Shown: positions 39,675 to 51,407 of the stretch, in pieces
How positions within the stretch are numbered: position 1 is the stretch's first letter
Layout of the letters: each line of letters opens with the position of its first letter
DNA from: Aphrocallistes beatrix
Taxonomy: Eukaryota > Porifera > Hexactinellida > Sceptrulophora > Aphrocallistidae
Direction of reading: 5' to 3'
DNA: 64,000 bases
NCBI GenBank assembly: GCA_963281255.1
Contig: OY725491.1
Span: 1,550,001-1,614,000, forward strand
Made by a program: the position numbers and the translations under genes
The notes under the pieces: model-generated
What the model was told of the DNA's origin: nothing
What the model saw: the letters and a program-made list of their open reading frames with translations, nothing else
The model's database searches: none

Positions 39675-39805
39675 ATGGTCGGTCCTTCAGCCCACCTGGT
39701 CCCTAAAGCTCAGGACAGTGCTGTAGCTGTTACGGCTACCCGAGATGCCCTCTAAGCTGCTCGGTGATTACCGGTGACCGGATGGGTTACGGCGCCTATG
39801 AATGC
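39675..39805. other. GC-rich 130-bp island of unknown nature
   Basis: A locally GC-rich stretch (GGTCGGTCCTTCAGCCCACC to GGGTTACGGCGCCTATG) in very AT-rich DNA. It has several short stems such as TACCGGTGACCGG. It could be a SINE head or a structured RNA; no tRNA-like boxes were convincing. Confidence 0.3.
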
Positions 39806-40550
39806 AAGGAAACTTTGTAAAGTATTGTAAGATAATATAATCACACAAGACCTACGTTATAATATAGCTTACACCCGTAAATACCTATGAATTGGATCAT
39901 GAGTATCCAATGCATTCGTCCGAATTTTTTAGTACACTAACCGGGCAAAAGTATTCATACATTACATTATTTCCTATACAAATAGTACTAAATTGGATTT
40001 TTTCATCAAGGGGGGTGTATTCAAACTCAAAGAGATACTAAGAATATGATTCAATGTTCGAAATCTGCATACTCGAAATAGTAATAGTAAAAGATTTCTA
40101 ATAAATTGCACAACCTAATAAGTAAAATTATCATCTGTAGTACAAGATGTAATTCATCACCATCATGTCTAGTGGTAAATAGTGACATATGTGGCACAAA
40201 GTGGCAGTGATTGATAATTTGAAAACGTTGGGAATTAATGATTGATTAGAAAATTATACTATAACCATAGCCTACTGCATATAAGGCTTCACAGTAACTT
40301 GTAGAAATGTATTACCAGCATATATAAATATTGTGTCGAAGTACCCATATCCGTTGTTAAAATTTAGATTAGTCATCATGTGGTTGCGCAATAGGTTATA
40401 TTTGTAACAAATTTGGTATTTTCAGGTTAAGGGCACTTCTAAGTGTTTTTATTATAAATTTTTCGCATAGAGCTGAGATGTGAATGGATTATTAATGCGA
40501 AAAATTTGGAATTTTTTCATGGAATGTTGCTACATTGCAGTGTTGCTATG
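39806..40550. other. intergenic DNA, nothing recognised
   Basis: AT-rich, no frame of note. Confidence 0.5.
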
Positions 40551-40553
40551 GAA

Positions 40554-40857
40554 ACGTGTTTTGGTCAGTTGGGGTCATTTCTTGAAGCCGTGTTAGCTAG
40601 ACATTCAAATGTAATTCTATTTGATAGCGAATAGACTTTCCATATTAAGTGATAGTATAATTTCGACGTCTAAATTCAATGGTTTACGAGATATTCGACA
40701 AATTACCAAATGTGACAAATATGATAAATTGTGATTGTATAATAAATTATACAATCACATAATAGGAAATAGCCTATTCGCTATCAAATGGAATTACATT
40801 TGAATGTCTAGCTCTTGCGGTTTGTAAGATATGACGCCAACTGATCAAACACGTGTT
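40554..40857. mobile_element. inverted-repeat element (ACGTGTTTTGGTCAGTTGG ends)
   Basis: The left arm, with GCTAGACATTCAAATGTAAT and TTTGATAGCGAATAG, is mirrored at 40768-40857. The centre is AT-rich. No target duplication is certain. Confidence 0.75.
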
Positions 40858-41513
40858 GTGTTTGTTTGTGTTTTTAATAACTAATAATTAATAATTTTTG
40901 AGATATCATATAAGTACAGTATACAGGATATCTCAAAGGTTTTTCCGATTGTACAATTGAGAATTAATAATACTTTTGAGAGACCCTATATACTACTAGT
41001 ATCACTAATTCGTTATTATTCAGCTAAATTGTATGGTGTAATGTAGTCTAAAGTCAATGTAGTCCAAAATCTTGTCAACATAATTATTGTGATACAAGTA
41101 CGTATATTTGAACTGAGTAATAAGTAACATGATACAGTAGAACTAGGATAAAATGAACTTTCAGGAAGAAAGTAAGCATTAATCGAGGTACATCTCCCCA
41201 ATTAAGAATTAAACAAAACATATATTGCCAATATCCACAATGACTCATTATCTCTAAAACGCTGGTCAGAACTGCGATCAAGATGGCAGACTTACATCAT
41301 GATGGCGCCACCTAATATAATTAATATCTATATCGACCAAAGAAAAAATTAGGATAGGTAAGAATGAAAACAATTTAATATACACATGAACTTAGTGGTA
41401 GAACCATTTAAGCACCATTTAAGCACTACTTATCCGAGTACGTATTAACCAGTTAGAAGCGAGATCTCAACGGTTCTACGTAATTTAGGGTATTCCAGTA
41501 TAGTATAGGTATT

Positions 41514-42856
41514 GGAAATCATGGATTTTGATCAGAATTTGAGTGGGATTTTGATCAGAAAAACAACTGTGGATTTTGATCAGAAAATACGGATTTTGAT
41601 CAGAATTTTGAAGGAGATTAAGATCAGAATTTCATAGCCGGATTATGATCAGAAATGTAGGAATATGATCAGAAATGTGGGAATAAGATCAGAATTGGCA
41701 ACTTTGGAACAGAAATTTACATTCTGATCCAATTCCATCAACATTAGAGGAATTTGATCAGAAAAATGGGATTGTGATCAGAAAAGTGGGATTTTGATCA
41801 GAAAATATGCAGAATTATGATGAGAAATATTGGGATTTTGATCAGAAATGTCGGATTATGATCAGAAATTGTGTGGATTATGATCTGAAATTGTGTGATT
41901 ATGATCAGAAATTGTGTGGATTATGATCAGAAATGTCGGATTATGATCAGAAATTGTGTGGATTATGATCTGAAATGTCGGATTATGATCTGAAATGTCG
42001 GGTTATGATCAGAACTTGTTTCGAGGAATAGTATTATACACTTATGCTGAAAATATCAAGTTTCTCCCATTTACCAATTCTTCAATCAATTCTGAACAAC
42101 ACAAAAAACCCCAAAAAAAACAAAAAACAAATCACAGGGGTCTCCAACCCTTTATAGGGGTCTCCAACCCTTTATGCCTTGAGGGCCACATCATTAAATA
42201 AAAGTTTCATCGAGGGCCTCAACTTCCTCGATATCTATGCGAGATATTACGCTATAAGGCTATTTACTTTATTGGATTCAGAAAATTGATAAAATACTCC
42301 GAGGCCTGAAAAGAATCCTTTATAATGAGGGTATGAAACAAAAAATTGAAGAATTGGTAAATGGGAGAAACTTGATATTTTCTGCATAAGTGTATAATAC
42401 TATTCCGAAACAAGTTCTGATCATAACCCGACATTTCAGATCATAATCCACACAATTTCTGATCATAATCCACACAATTTCTGATCATAATCTGACATTT
42501 CTGATCATAATCCGACATTTCAGATCATAATCCACACAATTTCTGATCATAATCCGACATTTCTGATCATAATCCACACAATTTCTGATCACAATCCCAT
42601 TTTTCTGATCAAATTCCTCCAATGTTGATGGAATTGGATCAGAATGTAAATTTCTGTTTCAAAATTGCCAATTCTGATCTTATTCCCACATTTCTGATCA
42701 TATTCCTACATTTCTGATCATAATCCGACTATGAAATTCTGATCTTAATCTCCCTCAAAATTCTGATCAAAATCCGTATTTTCTGATCAAATTCCACAGT
42801 TGTTTTTCTGATCAAAATCCCACTCAAATTCTGATCAAAATCCATGATTTCCACAT
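41514..42856. mobile_element. large foldback element with GATCAGAA repeat arms
   Basis: Arms of roughly 550 bp (41514-42085 and about 42345-42856) are inverted copies of each other, from GGAAATCATGGATTTTGATC to the mirrored end. Both consist of some 25-30 irregular repeats of a 12-20 bp unit centred on GATCAGAA. The loop (about 42086-42344) contains a direct duplication of GGGGTCTCCAACCCTTTAT. No transposase and no clear target duplication. Confidence 0.88.
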
Positions 42857-42965
42857 TATGCCACTGTGCCAGGAATGCGCTGCATAATATTATAACTACA
42901 CAATCAAATGCTCCAATTCTTCGAAATATTACGTTGATTGAATAAATTTGATGGCAATATTGCAT

Positions 42966-44790
42966 TACCTTTCGAAATTGTTATCAAGTTGTTGCGTCTT
43001 TTCGGAGTATCCGATCATACTAATGGTTCTTAAGATTATTAGAGATTAGTTTTAAAAAATTAGTTTATTCAGCTAGACTGCTAATGATCTTGACAATTTT
43101 AGCAGAAATTGATGGTATAATGCAGTCCATTTAAAAAAGTAACACTAACGTATATGTATACGTATACATATATACTATATTTTTGCTTCATAATAGCAGA
43201 AGATGACTACAACAACACTCAGATAAGACATACGCGTAGAGAAAGCTCTTAAAATATCTGTAGACAATATGCTCAGTTTTATCTAGGTGGTACCATCTTG
43301 AATCATCTATGTTTTGCTCAGTTTTACAATTGTGCACAAATTGGTTTGGCATTATTCCTTCTTCAGAGCATTTTCTAAAATATATATTTATATATGAATC
43401 GTAAATTGGTTTTATCGAAGTTTTCTAAATGAATGTTTGTACTCATTGATCCAACTTTATGAGTTCACTTGGCTTAGTCCAGTTTCAGAGTTTTGTCCAG
43501 AGGTTTCTTTCTAATGCTAATGTCTGTTTTAGATAGATTAGACCACTGTAAAAGAAAAATTAGTCTTATTTGGTCCAGTAGATTTTGTAAGAATCAAAAA
43601 TGGGATTCATCGCAAATTAATATATATAGTCTCGAAAATTCTCGCCATCATCTTTAAAACTATGATACGAAAGTTAATCATAAGCAACTGGTCATTGGGA
43701 CTCATTTTAGATAATGAATAATGATCGACCGAAAGTTTTGCTGAATATCGGTTTAGGCAAAAGAATAACTACTGTTATTATGTTTATTCGAATTGATTGA
43801 ATAACTGGCAAGTCATGGAGATATGAAAATGAGGATGCATAAACCAAATTATGAGTCTATGATTAAGTTCGAATATCTAAGCGATTTTTTCACACCTTTG
43901 CCAAAAGTGGAAAACAAATTTTCACACCTTTTCTAAGCAATATGTATGACTTCACTCTCAAATAGAAATCATTGTAGGACTGTTGTTGTTTATAATATAA
44001 ACATGAAGTAAATTAATTGAATTTAGAAAGAATAGTGTAAACATTTGTTCGAAAAGTTAATTTTTGAACTAGCAAGATTAATTGATAGGATAGAGTCACT
44101 CGAAAGCGACTGTGTCCGCAGCGCAAGCAAGCGAAGCGCGCTTGTAAGTATAAAACTGATAGTGTGCACTCTTTTGTAAAGCACTCCCTGCCAGGGATGG
44201 AAAAGCCTCCACTGCTGACAGATGAACAAAATGTATTCATAATGAAGAATAGTGAAACGAGAAATTCAATTTACAAATTAGATTATTATTAAGGTATTAA
44301 TTTTGAGCTGGAATACTTCTATGTCGCATATACGTATGCTTTTAACGCGATAACTTACAATGTTAGAAGAAATGTTTGTGTACGCGTCATATTGTTAATT
44401 GTGAATTGTGTTTTTTTTTAAAAATAATATAATACGTATATGTATACATTAAACACAACCTTTTTCAAGATATCCTTTGAAGTTCTAAGTTAATCAAAGG
44501 AAAATAGAGAATTGAGAGAAGAAAATAATTTTAGAATTTATATATTTATAGTATTTATACTCTCTATATTTTTATGTATTTATACCTCGATATTTATAGT
44601 TACAAGTCTTAACTCGTTGTCATTGGTTGTGAACGCGTATCATTGGAAATAATATTTCAATAATAAACTTTTAGTTCTCTCATAATCTCACACTAACTTC
44701 TGGCAATTAGTGTTAAACTTGAAACAATTAGAATTTAGATTGTATTACATAATGAAATAAATTATTAATTTTAAACAAAGACGTCAAAAA
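42966..44790. other. intergenic, repeat fragments only
   Basis: 43860-43990 is an inverted fragment of the GTTTAC repeat family (CACACCTTTT, GAAATCATTGTAGGAC). 44110-44145 is a GC module (GCGCAAGCAAGCGAAGCGCG). The short minus-strand frames at 44013-44240 cross that module and are not genes. Confidence 0.55.
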
Positions 44791-45105
44791 ATGGTACTTC
44801 GTAGAAAAAATCTGCAACTGCAGGTGTTAAAATTGTCTTCTGTGCCTTCAGCATTAAAAAAAAGAGGATTTCATTTAATGGATTCTGAGTTCACACCCTG
44901 TCTGGTCATTCAAATGTGTCTCATTTTGCCCTTTGGTGTCGGATCGAAAATCTTACACTTAGTTGCACATCCCATACTATCAAAGCACCTATTCCCAGAA
45001 TTTCAGACCTTAATCACTTATGGTTATGCCAGGAGGAAAATTCTCGAGAAAAAATATGAAAAAATATGGCCACTCATAACAGAAGTTGGCCACTATATAG
45101 TATAG
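44791..45105 (+). CDS. unrecognised 104-codon ORF
   Basis: Starts at an ATG and includes SVPSALKKRGFHLMDSEF and ARRKILEKKYEKIWPLI. No known domain, no signal peptide, no nearby partner. The length is only slightly above what chance gives in this window, so it is listed with low confidence. Confidence 0.12.
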   Translation: MVLRRKNLQLQVLKLSSVPSALKKRGFHLMDSEFTPCLVIQMCLILPFGVGSKILHLVAHPILSKHLFPEFQTLITYGYARRKILEKKYEKIWPLITEVGHYIV

Positions 45106-45440
45106 TATATAGTATAGTTGGCAAACTAATAAGCCAATTATCCATCATATAGTCTTGAAAATATGATGTTCGGATTCTATACTCATAAAATACTAGGTCA
45201 ACTATTGAAAGCTAGTCTTTAGCATATTTTGTCGAAAGGTGTAAACATATTATTTAAAATCCACGGTTGCCCTTGGAATGTATCGCGTCATTTCTGGTTT
45301 AAGTCATTTTGGGTGGGGAAGTCATAAAATTTTGGGGTATTTACTATAAAAAGACAAATCCAAGGGCAACAGTGTTAAAGGAATGAAAATACCCACAACA
45401 TATGTTTTCACTGTTATACACCATAATGAAAATAAATATA

Positions 45441-45613
45441 CAAGTGACTCCGCTTAATTGGGACACTTTGGTCCCGGATATTTTGTCCTGATTAAGCGGA
45501 GATTCCAATTAACTAATGAAATTTACTATTAGCTTCTATGTAAGAGAACCATTCCGTTCCTGGATATTACCTGTCCCAATTAAGCGGTTGTCCCAATTAA
45601 GTGGAGTTGACTG
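45441..45613. mobile_element. pogo/Tigger-like MITE
   Basis: The ends are CAAGTGACTCCGCTTAATTG and the inverted CAATTAAGTGGAGTTGACTG, with TA at both borders (45439-45440, 45614-45615). Same family as 6341-6532. Confidence 0.85.
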
Positions 45614-45634
45614 TATGTAAAGTAGATTGGATAT

Positions 45635-45990
45635 TGGATACAAGCGCGATTCGCTTGCTTGCGCTGCGCAGCTAGTGGACACTTTGTGTCCGCCAGATGC
45701 GCCCTTTGGGAACCCAGGCTCACTATGATTAATGATAAATTAGGTAACACCTCTAAATACATCTGTCTTGCTGTTATAATCGGTATCACTCTATTACCTA
45801 AAATGGTTGAGGTATAGTCAAAAAACTAAAATTTCTAATTATAAAAAAGGTGGAAATGAGTCTATATTTTCGTCTGAGGTCAGAACTTAGTAGAGCCATA
45901 GCTAAAAACTCCTACATGCCAAAAATCAGCTTTCTGTACCTTGCAGTCTCTTTCAATCAATTCGTTACAGATATATCTTATATATTTAAA
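45635..45990 (-). repeat. bZIP-motif/GC-module repeat, diverged inverted copy
   Basis: GC module at 45640-45700 (CAAGCGCGATTCGCTTGC), then TAAATACATCTGTCTTGCTG. It ends with the TTTCAATCAATTCGTTACAG segment. The TGACGTCA block has been lost. Confidence 0.75.
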
Positions 45991-46530
45991 AAGGATCTTT
46001 ATTGTGTTTGTCCGAATTGATTGAAGAATTAGCAAGTCGTAGAGATATGAAAATTGGCATGTAGGTGTCAAATGATATCACTACGATTAAGTCCTAAGAT
46101 CAAAGCGACATTTTCACACCTTTTTTATACATATATATGACTTGACTCTCACAATAGAAATCATTTTACGACACTACTACAATAGATTGTCATTGTTATT
46201 AATACTTTAAAGCCACAACTTATGTTTGATATCTTAATTTGATTATAGTGTATAGCAATAAAAAAGGTTATGTGCATTGTGCATATCTTAACACACCTTT
46301 ATTTACAAGTTTTCACACCATTTGACGAATGTTGAAAAATATGCTAGATACTAGCTTCCAACGGTTGAAATGGGGTTTTTAGGGCTGTAGAATCTGAAAA
46401 TCGTATTAATGAATCTATGTGATCAATTATTTGTTTACTTTAGTTTACAATAGATACATAAAGTAAACAAATTACAAAAATAGGCTAGAGACTAGCTTTC
46501 AACGGTTGACATGGGGTTTTCAGGTGGAAA
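45991..46530. repeat. GTTTAC/TCTAGC repeat fragments (inverted)
   Basis: CTAGCTTCCAACGGTTGA and TTTGTTTACTTTAGTTTAC recur in the reverse sense to those at 28000-30500. Confidence 0.65.
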
Positions 46531-46536
46531 TTTCTA

Positions 46537-46757
46537 GTTCCTCTATTAGCAAGACTATCTTGCTAATAGCCGAACTATTGTTCATTGGGTGTATAAAATT
46601 ACTTGCTATTATGCGAATATTGCTATTAGATGAATTGCAAATTAATATGGGAACTCAACTGTATGCAATATGATATGCTTTCGCTCTGTACTTCAAAATC
46701 GATTGCTATTAGACGAACCTTGCTAATAGAGCAATTGCTATTAGGCGAACACTACTG
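46537..46757. mobile_element. TA-target MITE with CTATTAG ends
   Basis: The right end is GGCGAACACTACTG bordered by TA. The left end GTTCCTCTATTAGCAAGA is a diverged inverted copy. Internal repeats of TTGCTATTAG. Confidence 0.6.
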
Positions 46758-46761
46758 TATA

Positions 46762-47357
46762 CAGTGGAACCCCGCTTAACGGCCACCTCGATATACCGGC
46801 CACTTTTTGAAGTCCCGTTTAACTTATTATAGACATTAACATTAATTTATTTCAGAATTACGGCCATTGTTTTAGAACGAAACACTATTTTAACCTCAGA
46901 ATTACGGTCAATCTTAACAATAGGGAGTAATCATTGCATGTTTGAAAACGAAAACAATTTCTTGAAAATTCAATTACAATACATTGGATTGTACTAGTAC
47001 GTATACCTATAAATGCAAAGCAAGCAGACCCAATGAGCTGAATCTCAAACGAAAAGTGGAGCCAATTCAGAATTCTTCTGGTCAGTCGCATCGGCAATTG
47101 GCAGAAAGATTTAATATTGGAAAAACCCAAGTATCTTCCATTCTTAAACGAAAAACAGAGTATTTAACAGCTTATGAGGAAAATAGGAAACAATCAAAAT
47201 TAGATGCATATTTTAACTAATAATTATGTATTAGTATGTTCTTATTAGTATAGTATGGTTAATACTAATGGAATATGGTTTTTTTCAAAAGGTTTCTCAA
47301 TTACGGCCATTTTTCTCGGTCCCGAGGGTGACCGTAAGTAATTCCAGGATTCCACTG
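46762..47357 (+). mobile_element. pogo/Tigger-like element with HTH remnant
   Basis: Left end CAGTGGAACCCCGCTTAACG, right end inverted (TCCAGGATTCCACTG), TA at both borders. It encodes only the N-terminal DNA-binding domain. Confidence 0.85.
46984..47220 (+). CDS. pogo-type transposase HTH (psq/CENP-B N-terminal) remnant
   Basis: An open frame (TTG at its first codon, so the true start is uncertain) with LNLKRKVEPIQNSSGQSHRQ followed by LAERFNIGKTQVSSILKRK, the pipsqueak-type helix-turn-helix at the start of pogo/Tigger transposases and CENP-B. It stops after EENRKQSKLDAYFN; the second HTH and the DDE domain are missing. It lies inside an element whose ends are of the same superfamily, so domain and ends agree. 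Probably inert. Confidence 0.75.
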   Translation: MDCTSTYTYKCKASRPNELNLKRKVEPIQNSSGQSHRQLAERFNIGKTQVSSILKRKTEYLTAYEENRKQSKLDAYFN

Positions 47358-47367
47358 TATATATATA

Positions 47368-47797
47368 CTGTGGAACCTGTATACAACGGCCACCCAAGGG
47401 GCTGGACAAAATTGGCCGTTATACACAGGTGACCGTTATATAAAGGTGATTGTCTTATTCCCCAAAATGTATCAACGTAGTGCGATAAATATTAAGTTTT
47501 TAGAAATCCATTACTTGAAGTAATTACATGAAACTTGTTTATTGTTCGCAACAGGTCATGTAATAAACACATAAAAAGGTGAAAAAGGTGATGACCGTTA
47601 TAGACAGGTAGTTGCCGTTATAGACAGGTGATGGCCGTTATACACAGTTTTAGGGTCGGTAAGGGACTACAAATGGGTGGCCGCTGGCCGCGTTGAGCAG
47701 GTGACCGCTATACGCAGGTTCAATATTATGGAATTTCGGATGGGACTGTTCATTGGTGACCGCTATAGACAGGTGACCGTTATAGCAGGTTCGACTG
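47368..47797. mobile_element. pogo/Tigger-like MITE (GGCCGTTATA family)
   Basis: The ends are CTGTGGAACCTGTATACAAC and ATAGCAGGTTCGACTG, with TA borders. Inside are repeated GACCGTTATAGACAGGT-like blocks. Its right half recurs at 52054-52256. Confidence 0.85.
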
Positions 47798-48020
47798 TAT
47801 ATACACTGCCTGAACAAAAGTATTCGTACACCCCATAATTCCCCATACAAATAGTTATAATACTGATATATTTAGCAAGTCGAGGTATTTAATTGGTAAG
47901 AGATACGCTTTATTTAACTTCAAATTCAAATTCTCCATATTCGAATTACTCACTTTTTAATCTTTCAACTTGTTTACACTCCCACAAGGTTAAAATTTTT
48001 CAAACTGTGCCACTTCACAC

Positions 48021-48431
48021 CAGAGTGGACCATGGGTCACTTACAGTGACCCATGACCCATCTGACCCATTGCATGCGTGACCCATGACCCAGTGACCCA
48101 GTACGTGACCCAGTGACCCAGTATGTGACCCAGTGACCCAGTACGTGACCCAGTGACCCAGACTAGTTTAACACAACACATACAAGTAAATGATGTTAAT
48201 CAATTAATTTATTCTTATAACCTTCTAAAACTACAGAGATGATCCATCGATTTATGTGGCCCATGTGACCCATGACCCTGTAATCCAGTGACCCAGTGAC
48301 CCAGTGACTGGGTCACTGGGTCACCTGGGTCACTGGGTCAAGAGGTCGTGACCCATGACCCAACTGACCCAGCGATTTATGTGACCCAAGTGACCCATGA
48401 CCCATGACCCAGTGACCCATGGTCCACTCTG
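48021..48431. mobile_element. hAT-type MITE made of GTGACCCA repeats
   Basis: The ends are CAGAGTGGACCATGGGTCAC and its inverted copy. The target duplication CTTCACAC is at 48013-48020 and 48432-48439. Most of the interior is GTGACCCA(T/G) tandem sequence, including a tight inversion near 48290-48335. Confidence 0.92.
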
Positions 48432-48489
48432 CTTCACACCATCAATGCCATCATATACAATGGTGATCACTCGTGACATGTGGCATAGG

Positions 48490-48620
48490 AAAGCAAATGA
48501 AATTTTAATAGAATGTGTATATTAATATATCTCACATATGATACAACTATCATCAAAAAGTAATGACTCATCACTCTGTTATGACGTCATCATTACGCAT
48601 CAAAAATTTGCAAAATTGTC
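48490..48620 (+). repeat. fragment of the bZIP-motif repeat
   Basis: Holds AATTTTAATAGAATGTGTAT, GACTCATCACTCTG and TGACGTCA without the GC module. Confidence 0.8.
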
Positions 48621-48635
48621 AAATTTGGAGCTATT

Positions 48636-48680
48636 AAAAACGCTCATCCGCATGCGGATATACGTTCATCCGCATGCGAA
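48636..48680. repeat. ATCCGCATGCGGAT palindromes
   Basis: Two copies of the palindrome follow the bZIP-motif fragment directly; the same arrangement, with more copies, occurs at 53455-53560. Confidence 0.8.
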
Positions 48681-50385
48681 TTGCGAGAATGGAAATTAAG
48701 TAATAATAAAAGAAATTTTGGAATAAAAAAGGGACACATATATAGTTAGCAAGGTCCTGGGACAAATTAAACGTCCCCAGAGTAGTTATGGACAAGGCCT
48801 TCAGACATGGAGCGGCCATGGCCGCCCCACTTTTGACGAAGCATCTGATGGGTAGGTCTGGGGAGGTTAGTTAGTAGGCCTGAGATGACTAGTAGGTATG
48901 CAGAGGTGCGGCTGGGGGAGGTTAATGGGTAGGCAAGGCGGCCTTGGTAGCAACAATTTGAGGAGCTTCCAACGGCACTGGTTATAAATGAGTGTAGACT
49001 TGTCAGGCCAAAATTGGTCACCCCTGGCTAAATTTGGTCACCCGGACCAGTTTTGGCTGCCAAAATTAGTCTGGGGGACCAGTTTTAGTGCAGTTTCTGC
49101 AGAGAGATGCCCCTATGGCAAGGACGGTGTACCACATCCGTCCATTTGTATGTATCTCCGTACGCTGCGAAATTTGAGTTTTCAAAAATTTAGTAGTCCC
49201 GATGTATTGCAATATTCATATCTCACATGCCAAGTCAGCTGCACTATCGGTCTACCGGCAGACATTTTTTTTTCACATGAATAATGCCAACTTGAGCCAT
49301 GATAAAAGCGGGGTGCACCGTTGAAGTTTGCAGGAAATGGCGGGACGCAATAGTAAAACTTCTACATACTTGTAGAATCAAAAAAGTGGACAGAATAAAA
49401 CTTCATATAAAAGCGGGACATTCATGAAAATTAACTCAACAGAAGAATGCAAAAATCGGGACGTCCAGTCAAAACGTGCAGTTGGCATGTATTGAATAGA
49501 CTCCCTATTAATAGAGACCTCCTAGAGTGATTGTAATGTCATCACATCCTATGAGGAGAGGACTACTTTAGTGTACGTAATTAAATGACACAAAATTTAA
49601 CCCGGACCAGTTTGGGTCTGCAAAAATTGGTCCCCCCGGACCATTTTTTTCATGACAGGCTCAAGTAGAGTTGGTGAGGCCCTGGCTCTACCAATAATCT
49701 TTAGGGCATTAGGATCACGCGATCATTGACCGCTTGATCACGATTGCGATTCTATTTTGACGATGGAATGAAGTCAGATCCTTTTTTTTGAATGACCGGT
49801 TGGGAGATTATGAACTTTTTTAGCCTGATCATTTTTCTAATCATTTTGAGGATCCTCACCATCATTGACTTATTCTATTTTTCTATGCTGTTGTCATTTT
49901 GAGTCTTTTCCAGATCCATTAAAAAATCTTAGCGCATGCACTGATTGGCTCTTAGATTATGTGCTTCTTATTGCAGGATATCTGAAAATTGGTTGTAACT
50001 AAAACCTAGAAGGGACGGGGAGGGGATAAGCCTGGGATATTCTATGTTTCACATTAGGCGCAACCTATCAATTCTGATCGCTCTCAACAAATTATACTTA
50101 AGTATGTACTATAAATATGTCCACTGATCCACATTTAACTCCAATGAGTTCATTCAAATTCTCCATTCAAATTCTCCCTCCCAGATTTTGAAAAAAATTT
50201 GAAACTTTTTCTTCGGTGAGTTGGAGTATCCCCCCGGAATTGGATAATCCCAGGCAGTATTATGGCAAATAACAAATCCATATTTCAGTCAGCACCAGGT
50301 TCATCACTTGCAATCTGCCATCTATAGCTCTTGTTAGTAAGATACTTAATGTAGGCAAGTATTATCTAGTAAACTTTCATGGTGC
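48681..50385. other. intergenic, mixed repeat fragments
   Basis: Fragments of the TGTCACGAAAATTTT family (near 49015-49085 and 49600-49660), a CATACTT-family fragment (about 49330-49490, GGCGGGACGCAATAG to GTTGGCATGTATTG), and a GCACTATCGGTCTACCGGCA motif at 49243. No gene recognised. Confidence 0.5.
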
Positions 50386-50393
50386 CACAATTT

Positions 50394-50490
50394 GGGCATG
50401 CCTAATTTACGGGATGGGCCTGCATCCCGTCCCGTAAATTATGCATCTAGATTTTCCGGGACTGTCCAGTCCCGGAAATTAGGCATGCCC
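50394..50490. mobile_element. palindromic MITE, GGGCATGCC ends
   Basis: The ends are GGGCATGCCTAATTTACGGG and inverted CCCGGAAATTAGGCATGCCC. The target duplication CACAATTT is at 50386-50393 and 50491-50498. Two sub-hairpins inside. Related to 7720-7776. Confidence 0.88.
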
Positions 50491-50654
50491 CACAATTTGC
50501 AGATGTTGCATTGTTTCATTGGTGCCGACTTGCTTTATTTCTGGGATACGGAAAATGTAGTGAACTGAAATAATATCACTCCTTTTATCCAGGGAATGAA
50601 AGGTTCAGGAACAAACTTATTAAACTTGAACTGAACAAACTGAACGCAAGACTC

Positions 50655-50760
50655 TTAAGGGATTTACATTAAACGAACTGAACGAACGCCAGCGGTTGCC
50701 GAACGGCAGTTGAACGTGAACTGAACGAACTGAACTGAACGAACTGAACGAACGCTAGTG
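50655..50760. repeat. GAACTGAACGAAC tandem repeat
   Basis: Irregular repeats of GAACGAACTGAAC. No coding meaning. Confidence 0.8.
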
Positions 50761-51407
50761 GAGTTGAAGTTAGGTGGTGAAAGTATTTTCGTTTCGAACG
50801 TGGTAAACTTAATCTGTTCTAAAAATTTCCTCAAGCGGGAGCAGAATGATTAACCAGGGAGAGGAACACCACGAAACAAATGCTATGACGGGTCACAACA
50901 CAAAGCTTGTGGTATGAGGATGATTTAAGTCGTACTTGGGGACGCGTTATAAGCCCTGAAAGCTGACAACATGGTTTCATATCATAATGTCAAATTCTTC
51001 CTGATTTACTCCATGTTTACAAATGCAATATTTATCACAGAACGTAGTTGATTAAATCCTGATATGGGTATAAAACACAGTAAACTGAATTAATAGATTC
51101 TGAAACAACATTAAACCGAGGATGGGAGGGATTAATCGCATATCAATGACCTTATCCTTAGACAAAACCTTATTCTCATAGATCAATTACGAATAAAAGA
51201 CATTTATGAAATTAATACCAGGCGGAACTTAATTTTAAAAATTTCCAGGGAGTGGCATTGTCTTCCTTTTACGACAACCTCCTCTCCCATGGCGACGTCT
51301 CTATTCTAAACTTCTCATACATACATATATACGCAGTGAATTGCAGATATTCATATATTTAATTTAAGCAAAGTATTGTAACAACATCATAATGTAGATT
51401 GTATTAC
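50761..51407. other. intergenic DNA, nothing recognised
   Basis: No frame, repeat or RNA signature of note. Confidence 0.45.
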
